A stretch of DNA of 64,000 bases, taken from Marsupella aquatica. Lineage: Eukaryota; Marchantiophyta. Under the pieces are notes generated by a model. The model was not told the origin of the DNA and ran no database searches. It saw only the letters and a program-made list of their open reading frames with translations. The stretch covers positions 19,840,001-19,904,000 of the forward strand of contig OZ316895.1 in the NCBI GenBank assembly GCA_973895155.1, written 5' to 3'. The position numbers and the translations under genes are program-made. Numbering within the stretch: position 1 is the first letter of the stretch; each line of letters begins with the position of its first letter. Shown here piece by piece: positions 32,956-48,010 of this stretch.

Positions 32956-33830
32956 ATTTCCAATTTTTTTGGAGTATTTAAGAGTGTTGGAGTGACATTT
33001 AGAGCAAGTTATATGTTTTTATGCATTTATGTCTTCACACCTTCAAAGTAATTACAGGTAAAAGTGTTAAAGGACTTACACTCAACACGTGGAATTGGGA
33101 GATTAAGTTTGGAAAGTGAAATGATGACTATGGAAAATATTTACCCCAACATTGATGGCTCATTTGCAACAAAGAGAGATATTAGAAGCCATTCAAAAGA
33201 CTTTTAGAACCAAGGCTAGCATCAAGTAATAAAATTGTATTTTGAACAGAGAGGGTTTTGGGAGGGTTAAAAGACTTCCCCAAAGGATATCTCAAAAAGT
33301 TTTGTACATAATTGGAAGACACTATGGGGGAGCTCACTTTTACACCCTAAACAAAATAGCTAGGGATACACTAACTAAATAGTGCAAGTTCCCGCCTCCC
33401 CCCTCTATTCTCATATCTTAATTGAACGAACGTCTGTATTTGCGTTCACGTAACGTGTAATCACACTAGTTTAGCACAATACGAACGCAGTACCCAAAGT
33501 CCGCAAACGTTGGTTTCGCGCGCATTTTTGATTGAAAAAATTGTCGTTCAGTCGCTGCTTGGAATTGCACACTTCGATTGCATTCTTGCTACTGTGCCTC
33601 CGAAGACTGTATTCCTGCGATTGTGATTCCGAAGTATTGCTGCGATTGTGATTCCGAAGGACGGATTGACGAGACAGTGAGTTGCGGACAGAAACGAGTG
33701 ATGAATAGAGAATGGATCGGAGATGAGAATTTAACAAATGAATGCATGATTGCATCTCACAGTGCGGTTGCATTCAGTAGCTTTATGTTTGAACGGGAAT
33801 GTACTTTGGGTGAGCGAGGGAGCCGGAGAA
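32956..33830. other. Spacer and probable 5' region of the RecQ-like gene
   Basis: No gene is seen in 32956-33400. From about 33420 base composition becomes mixed and CpG-containing, as expected near a promoter or 5' UTR. A 19-bp unit TGCGATTGTGATTCCGAAG is repeated at 33616-33634 and 33641-33659. Confidence 0.4.
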
Positions 33831-37798
<3,968 letters not shown>

Positions 37799-39652
37799 TC
37801 GTCCTAACAGGCTGCAGTTTTGGGATATCGTACAGAAATTGTTTCTGAAGGAAAGGCAAATCTTTTATGAAAATGTAGAACTGTTCCTAAATGGAGTTGT
37901 TGGAAGGAACTATACTCCTGCCGTGATCGTATCAGATTATATTCAGGGTGGGTCTCGGCGTCTACCGTATTGCTCATGACAATGGCTTGCCGAACCATGC
38001 GTGGCCAAACGCAGCCCAACAGTTCGGACACTATTGGTGCAACAATTAAAGCAACCTGGTTGGAATGCAACCAACAAGACGGTGTTGCTCCAGCTCTTTA
38101 ATGGGCTGCCTCTTAAATTGCTTTACAGAGCGCAACTAATCTCTGAGTTGGGACCATTCTTTTGACTTTTAATATTTTGAAAAGCAACGTGTCCGATAAG
38201 TTAGGGCTGGCCACCTCTTCAACGTATTTCAAGATCATTATAGTCCCATCCTGATCAGTTATCTGTTGGCATTGTGGGCCTTGCCAGCCGGTTTGATGTG
38301 TTTGTTGTTTGCGGCATACGTCCTCAATTTTGATTGTAATAAATTTACCTGGGCTATTCCCTTCCAGCATTACATATAATAACTGATAACAATAATAATT
38401 TACTTCCCATAAATCATAGGTTAGGATGTGCTACCTCTTGAGATAAGTTGGGTATCACACAATTATATATGCTTGAAATCACAAGTGGGGCATTGTGGTG
38501 ACTTGTGATAGGTTATGCTATAGTTTCAGTTCTGGGTTCTGTGCCACTTCATCTCTGGTTGATTTAGGCTAGCTAATTCAGGTTAGGTCAGTATGATAAT
38601 ACAATATTTATCTGAATTGGATACCATTCAACTGGCAATTAGGTGGAGAATTTGGTCACATAGATCTTGTATTTTGCTTCAATTTGTTGGTTGCTATGTA
38701 CAAATTTATAACAGAAAAGGGGTCATTCATCCCATTGCCGTAAGACTTTGCTTGCGGGCCCTACGGTTTAGGGTTTAGGGGAAAGTGGCTCTTTAAGGAA
38801 CCTTCATAGGCTTGGCACCAAAATAAAATTAAAAAAAAACATTTGACAATGGGACTAGTTATGGGCAAATGTTATGACCAGTGTTTGGTGGGTATAGGGT
38901 TTCCTTTAGCCAGGTAAAGGTATATGTAGTGGACATCTCTCCCCACTAGGTATGGTATTGAACTGTATATAAAGTCCCCCCAAAATTTCTAAATTCAAAA
39001 ATTCTCAGGTTGTAGACTGGTATAAATATAAAGTTATGGGGGGTTATACCATGGTAGTAAGGGAATAACAGGTAAAGGTACAGTAAAATATGACTCATAG
39101 TAGCCCAAAATCCAACTAAAGTTCACCAAATCATACCCTTTTTAATATCCGCTTTGTGCCAGTACTTCCTTGCCAATGCAAATTGATTTTTGCAGGACCA
39201 CAGATTCATATGAGAAATTTGTTTATCTCTCCCCAACAATGCTTATGACCAGAACCTCTGTGTAGATTGGCTGGGTGCTTCTTAAGTGGTATGGCTGAGG
39301 GCTCTTGGATATCGGCAGCCCTTGCTTTTGCCTAAACCTCTCTTGGCATCATATTATTGACTGACTATTTCATGTCTGAATGTCTGAACCCCTCCCTCAG
39401 GCAGGCCTGACTGCACTTAAAATCAAGATCCAAGTGCAAAGGTTGGAACTTTTTGCCTTTTTGGCCCTTAGGTTCCTGACCTTTGAAATGTGAATAAAAC
39501 AAAATGACAGCAGCAGGTCCCACTAACACTAGCAACAATCACGGCTTCTTGTTGTGCATCCCTGACTGTATTTTCTCAGCAGCTTAATTAGAGAGAACTG
39601 AGGCTGCTAAAGAAATGGTCGCATACATGCAAGCCATAGCACCCAAATGGCC

Positions 39653-39798
39653 ACTGTCTCTCATGGAACCTGGATCCACCAAATTTCACCATTAACAGTG
39701 AAAATTTCCTGAATTTGTGGAGGAGACTGTCTCTCATGGAACCTGGATCCACCAAATTTCACCATTAACAGAGAAAATTTCCTGAATTTGTGGAGGAG
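39653..39798. repeat. 73-bp tandem duplication
   Basis: Two nearly identical 73-bp units (39653-39725 and 39726-39798) begin ACTGTCTCTCATGGAACC. They differ by about one base (ACAGTGAAAA versus ACAGAGAAAA), so the duplication is recent. Confidence 0.9.
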
Positions 39799-40052
39799 AC
39801 TAACAAAGTTAGAGGACAAGAGTGAAGGTTTCACCATTAGCGCTTCTCAAAGCTCATCTTTTGAGGGCCCATAATTGTCTTGTTGCAGAAATGATCCTCA
39901 CATGTTAAGCACAGCTTCCCAGATGACCTTTAACTTGTGGCCTTAAGAAACAACCTTAACTTGTGTCTGCTTTGGCAATTCCACAGATTTCTGAATCAAA
40001 AATTCAAAAAAACTCTTACTGTTGATGGTAAGACTACGAACAAAGTATAATG

Positions 40053-40108
40053 ACCAAATTGTTACGGCCAAAGTCCCATTACCAAATTGTTAAGGCCAAA
40101 GTCCCATG
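40053..40108. repeat. 28-bp tandem duplication upstream of RAF1
   Basis: ACCAAATTGTTACGGCCAAA... is repeated at 40053-40080 and 40081-40108 with a one-base difference within the first 20 bases. It lies about 130 bp upstream of a TATA-like motif. Confidence 0.85.
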
Positions 40109-40237
40109 ACCGTAACATTCCAGCTTTGAGACTCCCTATCAATAGTACACTTTCCTGAAATTGTGTACGAAACCTCGCTGGGTAAAGGATGAGAGTGAGT
40201 GGAATGTGTAAAAACGGAGGAAGTCTTGGACCCTTCC

Positions 40238-40247
40238 CTTTATATGG
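40238..40247 (+). promoter_or_regulatory. Possible TATA box of RAF1
   Basis: CTTTATATGG lies about 440 bp upstream of the chosen RAF1 start, in an otherwise GC-balanced region. The long leader that this implies is not otherwise supported. Confidence 0.3.
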
Positions 40248-40689
40248 GGCCTGTGGTGATTTCTTGGGCCAGGTTTCTCGTCCTGCCCAAGGACTGTTCA
40301 TCCTGCCACCCGTCACCTACAACATCGACGGATCAACCCCTATGCTCGCTCTCTTTACGTTCCTCCGATTCTCCCTGACAATAATCTGCCCTCCTGTCTT
40401 ATCTCGCTAAAAAGCCACTGTGTTTTTCCTTACCCACGAAACCTCACTTGGGCCCCTCCTGTCTCACCTTCTCGAGCTTTTCAGCTGGAGCCTCTCTCCT
40501 CCACCATATCCGGGCTCCCGCTTCCATGGTGGGGTTTCTGTAGGTGAAGGAGGTGAAATTCAGGGTGTGGGTATCAGGTACCGAGGAAAGGGTCTCATTT
40601 TGTTCGTGGGTTTTGTTCAATTCTGTCTCTCAATTCCACCTCTAGATGCACACTCTGCACCATCGGTGCCAAGACGTGACTTGCTGTCT

Positions 40690-42060
40690 ATGGCTAGCAT
40701 GAGCACCACCACTGCATCTCTGGGTGTGGGCAGCAGCACCATGAGTCACAGATTAGCCGCCCTGGCTAGCAGCTCTCAGATTTCAAATGGTGGGCTGAAT
40801 GCCGCCCTGCCGTTCAAGCTGAACAATCTGAGTATCGCTTTGGAGTTCGGACACGGCCAGCACCACCAACAGAAAAGGAAGGAGAAGAAAAGGCAGAGCC
40901 TCATGGTTTGTGCTTCTTCCACTGGAGGGAGAGAGCTGTACCAGCCCTTCAGGCCGCCCCCTAGTCCGCTGTCCAGCACTCCTTCTGGAGCGACAACGAT
41001 TGAGAATCAGCTGGAAGTTCTCAGAGACAGGCAGGGTTTATGGTTTGTCTATGCCACCGTCATCCCCTCCCTCGGCCGGGCAGGATTCACACCCAGTGAG
41101 ATTGATGAAGCGACAGGCCTCACTGGCCATGAGCAGAACCAGCTTGTAGTGGGTGCACAGGTACGAGATTCGCTCATATCTACCGGGATGGACAAGGAAT
41201 TGGTGGCCTGGTTTGATGTGGGTGGGCCAGAACGATTGTACGAATTGAGAACACTCTCAGTTCTGGAGAGAAAAGCTGCAGCCCAGTTTGTGATCGAGAG
41301 GAACATGGATGCAAAGCTTGTCCGTGATCTTGCTAAGGCAATGAAGGATTTCCCTAGGAGGAAGAGTACCGAGGGATTTGCGTCATTCACCACTGCACCG
41401 GGTGATTGCTTGGCATTTGCACTCTATAGGCAAAGCAAGGAGACCAGCAGTGACTCCGAGGCAGAGTCGATTTTGAACAGGGCTCTGGAATTCGCTGCGA
41501 CTGAGAAAGCCAAGGCGAAGGTGTTGAGCGCTTTGGGAGTGGGTGAGGAGGAGGTTTCCGTGGCGCCTGAGATCGCAAAGGTCAAAGTGTTGGTCCTGAG
41601 GCTCGCTTCTGAAACGATTCCGGTTGTGCTTCCCGTTGCTGACTTTTCTGCTAAAGCCCTTGATGAAGCTCCGGCCATTCCTGCTGTGGCCCGTGGTTCA
41701 TCGTCTGGAAATTTTAATATTTCGACCACAAACTCGCCTTGGGCATCATGGACTGCAATTCCAAGCTGGAGGCCCATTGCTTCTGCAAAGTCTCCAGTGG
41801 CTCTACTTGTCCCTGATGGAACTGTTCTTCCCAAGAACACTGGGATCAAGCTAGCCAAGGATGCAATTCTTTTAGTCGTAGATAAAGGGGATAAAGAGAT
41901 AGGGGACGATAGTTTCTTTTTGGTGGTTCCGTCAGAAGGTGGCCTCACGTTGCAGGCAGGATCTAAAATCTTGCCTGGTCAGACGGTGCTTGGCAAAGTT
42001 TTGATAGCTCTAAAACCTCCTCTACCTGAAGATCCCAACTTAGACACAGATTGGGAATAG
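40690..42060 (+). CDS. RAF1: Rubisco accumulation factor 1, chloroplastic
   Basis: RAF1 is a chloroplast assembly chaperone that binds folded Rubisco large subunits and promotes formation of the L2 dimer and L8 core. The intronless frame gives 456 residues from ATG 40690, close to the length I recall for plant RAF1 (about 430-450). The first 75 residues are Ser/Thr/Ala-rich (MASMSTTTASLGVGSS) and then basic, fitting a transit peptide. The mature part begins near ELYQPFRPPPSPLSS. The alpha-helical domain follows (LEVLRDRQGLWFVYA, PSLGRAGFTPSEIDEATGL, ELYELRTLSVLERKAA-like), then a linker and a beta domain (FNISTTNSPWASWTAIPSW, ALLVPDGTVLPKN, FFLVVPSEGG), ending in an acidic tail. The frame stays open upstream to an ATG at 40420, but that 90-residue extension looks unlike a transit peptide, so I prefer 40690. 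All domains look intact. Confidence 0.93.
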   Translation: MASMSTTTASLGVGSSTMSHRLAALASSSQISNGGLNAALPFKLNNLSIALEFGHGQHHQQKRKEKKRQSLMVCASSTGGRELYQPFRPPPSPLSSTPSGATTIENQLEVLRDRQGLWFVYATVIPSLGRAGFTPSEIDEATGLTGHEQNQLVVGAQVRDSLISTGMDKELVAWFDVGGPERLYELRTLSVLERKAAAQFVIERNMDAKLVRDLAKAMKDFPRRKSTEGFASFTTAPGDCLAFALYRQSKETSSDSEAESILNRALEFAATEKAKAKVLSALGVGEEEVSVAPEIAKVKVLVLRLASETIPVVLPVADFSAKALDEAPAIPAVARGSSSGNFNISTTNSPWASWTAIPSWRPIASAKSPVALLVPDGTVLPKNTGIKLAKDAILLVVDKGDKEIGDDSFFLVVPSEGGLTLQAGSKILPGQTVLGKVLIALKPPLPEDPNLDTDWE

Positions 42061-43840
42061 TTTTACATTCAGGGTTAGCCACTGGAATTTTAGTTTCAAT
42101 TTTGATTTGTACTGTCAAACAAAGAGCACACGAGGAAAGTTCCTGCCCTGCCGTTTCTTGGCAGGGCCTTCAACAAAGACTTTTGTGGGATTGTGCTGGC
42201 TCAAGGGATTGTAAATTAACTTCGAGTGAATGAAGAATTCTAGGCGACCTGAAAGCTGTGGTGGTCAAATCTTAGCTTTTTACAATTCTGCTTTGTGGGG
42301 GAAGGGCAATTGTGTCTCCGTCTCACTACCATCGTCAGCGATTCTTTTTTGAATTTTGATGTCGTCTGGGATGTTTGTTGAAGTATCCATAATATTAGTT
42401 CTTGACTGTGGCACCAGTCTTGAATGCTGAGGCTTAGAAAGAGCCTCTCTATGTTGCAGCCAGGTTGTGGGTTTTGTGATCCAGGTTCACTGTTAGCACA
42501 CACATCGTTTAAACGGTCCAAAACCTCCAAAAGCTTTTTAAGAGTTTGGACCTTGGCAATGGTCATGACTATATGTGTGCCACAACCAGTCTTTCTCAGT
42601 TGGTTTTGTGTGTGTGCTTCCGGCTTATATTTGGCCTTTGCTCACAGTGACCTTCCAGTAGGACCTTGTTTGGCTTGATTTTATCGACCTGTTCAAACGT
42701 TCAGTGATTTTCTGTATGCTATACCCATGGGTTTTTGGGTAGCAGTTCCTTGGGTCATCTAATCACCTTTAAGATAGCAACTTATCCCGAATTTGGCTCT
42801 GTGATAACCTATATCTCAATTGCTTGTTGTTTCCACGAACTGAACGGGACAAACTGTGGCCTCTCCTTGTTTTGCCATTAGTCGTCTCGTTCTATGTGCT
42901 TGCAACTGTAAGAATCTACTATTCGACATTGTGAGCCCCGATTGCTGTCTTCTGATTGCTTGTCTCGTTTTATGTACTTGCAAGTGTACGAATCTTCAAT
43001 TCCACATTGTAAGCCCAAGCTGGCTGCTACACTCTGAATCTAAGTTTAGCGCAGACAACTTCTTTCGCTAGAAGATTCCAATGAGTTTCTGCACCCCTCT
43101 TCATCAACATCAATTTCAGTGAAGCAACGCCAGACAAGTTGGGGAAAAAATTGCCATGAATCGCCTCGGGGTGAAGCAATTGATTGCCGCGTATCGTGAA
43201 GTAATATTTTATTTTCGTGAAACATTATTTACTCTTTCAAGAGTATATGGATCATTGCAACGACGGGACAGAAAACATTACGTTTCATGACCCCTCAAGA
43301 GCCCAGGTTATCACGAACCCTCCAGTTCCCTGACATCTCAAGAGGCAATCAGCCTCTTTGTGGAAGAGTTAGTGGAAGATCTTCATCACTTCAAAATCCA
43401 GCTGAAGACTAGTCTACGAATTTTCAAGGCACATATGTTTTGCAACTTCCATTGAGTCCAGACTTGACAATTGTGCTACCTGTATCAGACAAACCTACGA
43501 CCATGACAATATTATGTTGCAAATTAGAACTAGCTACGGCCGTAGATCCCTGTATAAAAGTAGGCATGTCTTCTTGATGTTAGCCAACGCTAACCTGCCC
43601 GCTCAAAAAGCATAAATTTGACAAAACGGAAAGTTTTCATTGTCATTCAATGGATGCAAGTATCTAACCTAAATGACCCCCATCTGCCATCAGCACCTGT
43701 GCTGAAAAGCAAATCAGCTATACAAGGACATAAGATGTACAGTTTACACAATTCAGTGCCTTCTCAGGCTGCTTCACGTATGGTCTACGGAAGCCTTATG
43801 GTATGCTTGGCTGGAGACCAGGTCCGGCCGCAGCTTTAGG
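42061..43840. other. RAF1 3' flank and intergenic region
   Basis: No gene is recognised. A diverged 78-bp tandem duplication lies at 42884-43039 (units starting GTCTCGTTCTATG and GTCTCGTTTTATG). Several short open frames here have no domain. Confidence 0.5.
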
Positions 43841-44230
43841 TCATCCATCTTCACCATCACTGCCGACTGGAAGGGCATCCATGTAATAGTCAATCCCCGT
43901 CCCATCACCGCCAATAACCTTTACTCTTTCAAGAATAAACTTCCCCTCCTTGTACTTTTGAGATTGCTCGTGGGCCACTTCATATTTCCAACCAACAATT
44001 TGTTGGCAGCAGTTGCAAAAAATGTCGGCAACGGTGTGAAGCCCTGTGGTCATCAGTCGATCTTCTTGAGGCCCCACCGACACATTCACCACGGTTTTGA
44101 ACAGGTAGGCCTTACCATGGCGGCAGTGGAACGCCTTGGAAACCAATTCGTCAAGTTTGGCCAAGTGGCTGTGGCAGAATCGGCAACTGTAGATGCGCCC
44201 ATCGAGCTGTATCAAATACAACTTTCCCAT
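43841..44230 (-). CDS. Yippee-like zinc-binding protein
   Basis: Yippee/YPEL proteins are small, highly conserved zinc-binding proteins found across eukaryotes. Their biochemical role is poorly defined and plant members are largely uncharacterised. From ATG at 44230 the frame encodes 129 residues. MGKLYLIQLDGRIYSCRFC supplies the first CxxC, with conserved FHCRHGKAYLFKTVVNVSVG, EDRLMTTGLHTVADIFC and GWKYEVAHEQSQKYKEGKF. The second CxxC lies in FCNCC. The frame extends 37 codons upstream to an ATG at 44341, but this Arg/Glu-rich extension is not typical of the family, and MGKLYL matches the usual start. The tail (GIDYYMDALPVGSDGEDG) is acidic. It has no intron and is transcribed toward RAF1. 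Confidence 0.92.
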   Translation of the reverse strand: MGKLYLIQLDGRIYSCRFCHSHLAKLDELVSKAFHCRHGKAYLFKTVVNVSVGPQEDRLMTTGLHTVADIFCNCCQQIVGWKYEVAHEQSQKYKEGKFILERVKVIGGDGTGIDYYMDALPVGSDGEDG

Positions 44231-44342
44231 GCCTGTTTCCCTCTTGCTTTCTCGTCGATTAGCTTCCAATTCTCTCCTCTCCCCTCCGTCTCTCGTATCG
44301 TCTAACTCTACACCAGGCGCAGCATATTGAACGGAATTCACA

Positions 44343-47300
44343 AATTCTCCTCTTCAATGAAGTCAGGGTCTTTCCTTACTTGTCAGCTGCTTCAATCATA
44401 CCCTTTGTTGGCGGCCGTGGCTTCAGGATCCTCGCTCGGCTCGTCTCGGCTTGGATAGTCGTGAATCACCCGTACGCGCATATGAATTGGAAAGGCGCCG
44501 GACTGTTGGTTCCCATCCGAGATAGGACAGAAGCTTGCAACAGAAACCTTCGCAAGTTCTTCATGGGGCCGACCCTGACCTCCTCAAGATCCAATCAAAT
44601 GCCCTCTCTCTCTCCGTCCTGCGATGCAACAAAACCACTCCGCAATACTTCAAACCGAGGCCGGCCATGAACATGAAAGGGTACCCTCAGGAAGCGTTAC
44701 CCTCTCATCATCACAGACGACACAAAGAGAAGAAGAATTGCTACTAAGCCTAAATGTGAACGAGGCTCACCCAACAAAGAATTGAACAGCAGCGGCAGGT
44801 CCAGACGATACAATGCCTGACTCGCATGACGCTTCTCAGCGCCCACTTACGCTTAGGTGAAGGTTGCTTCTTTTGCAGGGAGAGTACAGAAGAGGTTTCG
44901 TTTCCATTTTGGTCAAGCAAGCTTCACAGAAGATGTGGCCAGCCACCACCCCACAGATCTTTCCTCTGCCACATGATTTCTTCCAGCCCAGAGAGTAAGT
45001 TGGGATGCACGCCAGCAATACGCGCATGGGAATACTTTTGGGGAATTGGGAGGAGGAGGAGGAGGCGGAAGAGTAGGACGGACATATTTATTTCTGATGG
45101 GTAATATATTCTCTTGTAGCCTAATGCCCCTGGGTTACAATAGTGGAGCGTAAAAGATATCGAATAAAAAAGATGAGGAGCGAAAGTGTTATCAACCATA
45201 AATGTTGTTGACGGGGGGATCTCTTGCCCAGCATGAGTGTTCATGACAAAAGACAAGATGAGCCTCTCCTATTTAGCTGTTGCTTGTGCCTGCCACCCAT
45301 CATTTTTTTCTTTTTAATTTTCCCAAGCATAAATAGGGTGAATGAACCCCACTTTTGGGTGGGATAAATAGGGTGAATGAACCCCACTTTTGGGTGGGAT
45401 GAATGTTGGATCGAGCATGCACCAGTAGGATTTGAACCAGAGATCTGTCCTTCCCCATTGAGAGTGATTTGCGCCTTGTATTTATCCTAATACAGGTGTC
45501 AGTCACAGGCGGGCAGCTAGGTATGGTCTATCAATGCTACTTGCATTGATGAGCCTTTATCTTAAGCTTGGTCCTTAATACATAAGTGTTGTCAAAGTGG
45601 AAAGTAGTGCAAACACAAATGCAAATATAAACAGCTCAAAGTGATACAAACTTGATCATAGGTAAAGAACATGCAATCTTTACTATTTTCTGTAGTCCAA
45701 TGCCTGTGTGTTTATCATTACAATATCATTAGCAGAAAAGTGTTTGGGGGAAGTGTTGTTTATGGGAATAATCAGCAAGTGAAAGTGTTGTCCACGCAGA
45801 AAGATAATTAAAGTGAAAGTGTTGTTGATGCAAAAGATGATTGAATGCAGAAAAGAATGCAAAAAGAAAATGCAATGTTGTGTGCCTCTGCATTGTATCA
45901 AGACAGTTCAATTTGAAATATAGTCAGCACAAAAGATTATGGGTGAAAGGAGTAACTAGCCATTGCATTGGAAGGAAATTCTTCCCTTTCCCTTTCCCTC
46001 TTCTCCTATCCCTGTCCCTTTCCCTTTCGTCTCCCTTTCTACTCTCTTTATCCTCTTTTAAAAAACTTTTTCCCCCTTCTCCTCTTTCCTCTCACTTTGT
46101 TTCCTTCCCCGCCTCCCCCTCCTCTTTTCTATCTCCTCCCCTCCCCTACTCTTTTCCCTCTCCTGACTGTCTTGTCTGGTGCATTCAGGCAAGAGGATCT
46201 GCCCCCAACAGCTGGCCTACCCACAAGGACCTCCCATTTTATCCCATCATCTCATCCTCGTCAGAAAACAACTCATGCCATCCATGCCCATTCCATCATG
46301 TGACCCAAGATGTGACCTACATAGCCACGCCCAGATTCCTTTCACAACCCTGCTTCCAAGAGTGAAAACTCTCCTACTTGTTTGGATGGCCGAAATTGGC
46401 TATTGCACCCTCCTGTACAGTGTGTCCCTATGGCGGCCAGAGGCACAGGACTGTAAGTAAGAATAGTTGTGCAGCACTTTGTGGACCTGGTGGCTCCTCA
46501 GTCACTTCCCTAACTTTCAGGTGGGCTCTGCCCTATAAAAGTGAGTTTTAAAGCCGACCATGCCCTACATTTGGGTGGGATTGTTATCTGTAGTAACTAG
46601 ATATTACTTACCAGTCCCAAGCTAGTGAAGGCTCTGGAGGAACAATGTTTCCTTCTGTCTGTCTGTCTATTGTCTGTCCACAGGGACAAATACAGGTTTA
46701 CCAATTGTGTCGGGTCCAGTTAAGCAAATGTGATCAGTTATTAATAATGTTTGGATGTGAGGGTTACTATATAGATATGGCAAACATAAACATAAATAGA
46801 TGACAGTCCCTTTTTCATTAGGCTTTCCCAGGCCTAACATGTATCTTCTTGATTGACGTGTGTTTGGTAAAGCTCTACCAAGAGAGAATTGTCCAAATAA
46901 AAGGCTCCTGGGCAGCCTGCCTGAGGGCTTTCATTTGGGATATCTCTTGACAGGGAAAGCCCAAACTTATTTTGGTTCTTGATCTAGATATTCTGAATTA
47001 TATAGTGTCCACACAAAGGGATACCATAGAGACCATCAGGTTTTGGCATGCCGTGCACCAAAACATAATTTTTCTACCTTTGAAATCATGGTGCAGTGCT
47101 AAAAATAATAGAAGATTCCTCAAAAAGTGCATTGATATTTTTCCCAAGTTCAGAAGACTTTACCTAGAGTTTAAATTTTCAATAATTTATTTATTTATTG
47201 CAACCCTGAATGTCTAGTCCCTGAAAGAATGTCCTGGCTCCATACTGCTTTGTTGCACTTATAGATAGTAACAACCCTGTAACAAGGCATTATGAGCCAT

Positions 47301-48010
47301 AACAATACAAACATGAGAGCCTTAGTTCAAGTTTTAAGGGGCTATTATTACACATAATGGCTTCTTAACAGGTTGTTAGTACACATAAAGCCCTAGTGGA
47401 GTTTATAATCTTACTACTTTAATAAAATTATAGGATAACGTTCATAATGCCCCTCCATATTTGTACTTTGCATTCTTGTCCAATGGCCTGAGCCAGAGGG
47501 TGAGTGAGTTATAGTCCACAACACCTGACATGGTTTGTGTCCTCAGAAAGAATGTGATGTAGTTTTTGTATCCAATTTACTTTTTGGCCCCTCGTTTGGC
47601 CCTCCAATGATGTATTTATTTTTTCTCGCTATGCCCTCCTTTCCCATGTTTAGTTCCTTTGGTCCACCCATCCCCAGTTTCCTCCACTCTCGTTGTTCCA
47701 TCTTCCTTTGCCCCCTCCTCTCAACCCTTGCTCTTGGTCTTCTCTAGATGTTTTCCCTTGGCCCCAAAATTCACATTTACTTTTCTCTGCTCCAATCCTT
47801 GAATTCCACCTCCTGCCCCCACTCAACCCAATTCTTGCCTTCAATTGTCCTCATTCCAATCTCATCTTTGCCTTGCCAACTTGTGCCTATTGTTTCACTC
47901 CCAATCAAGCTCCCGATGTCCACCCAGCTTCCACCTCCCTCCCTTCCCTACTGGCTCAACTATATTTTCTTTTGACTTTTGTTCATACGCGCCCACCATC
48001 TGCCTCACCT
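44343..48010. other. Intergenic region with low-complexity tracts, no recognised gene
   Basis: It holds the upstream region of the Yippee gene, a 35-bp tandem duplication (45329-45398), a pyrimidine-rich block at about 45975-46170 and another at about 47580-47960. Long open frames in the pyrimidine blocks encode Ser/Pro/Phe/Leu-rich low-complexity sequence and are not credible genes. Confidence 0.5.
45329..45398. repeat. 35-bp tandem duplication
   Basis: ATAAATAGGGTGAATGAACC... is repeated exactly at 45329-45363 and 45364-45398. Each unit contains CCCCACTTTTGGGTGGG, a near-palindrome. Confidence 0.9.

Larger units (their letters stand above)
37799..40237. other. Intergenic region between the RecQ-like gene and RAF1
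   Basis: No gene is recognised. It includes the RecQ 3' flank, a telomere-like GGTTTAGGGTTTAGGG at 38765-38780, a 73-bp tandem duplication (39653-39798) and a 28-bp tandem duplication (40053-40108). Confidence 0.5.

Noticed and set aside
41424-41948. 174-residue minus-strand frame
   Set aside because: It lies wholly within RAF1 and is a shadow of its codon usage.
44231-44341. Longer Yippee start at ATG 44341
   Set aside because: The 37-residue Arg/Glu-rich extension is atypical; the family start MGKLYL is present downstream.
45427-45530. tRNA-like or SINE B-box (GGTTCAAATCC on the minus strand)
   Set aside because: No matching A-box at proper spacing and no cloverleaf could be drawn.
45968-46365. 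Open frames of 111 and 174 residues rich in Ser, Leu, Phe and Pro
   Set aside because: They translate a pyrimidine-rich low-complexity tract in overlapping frames.
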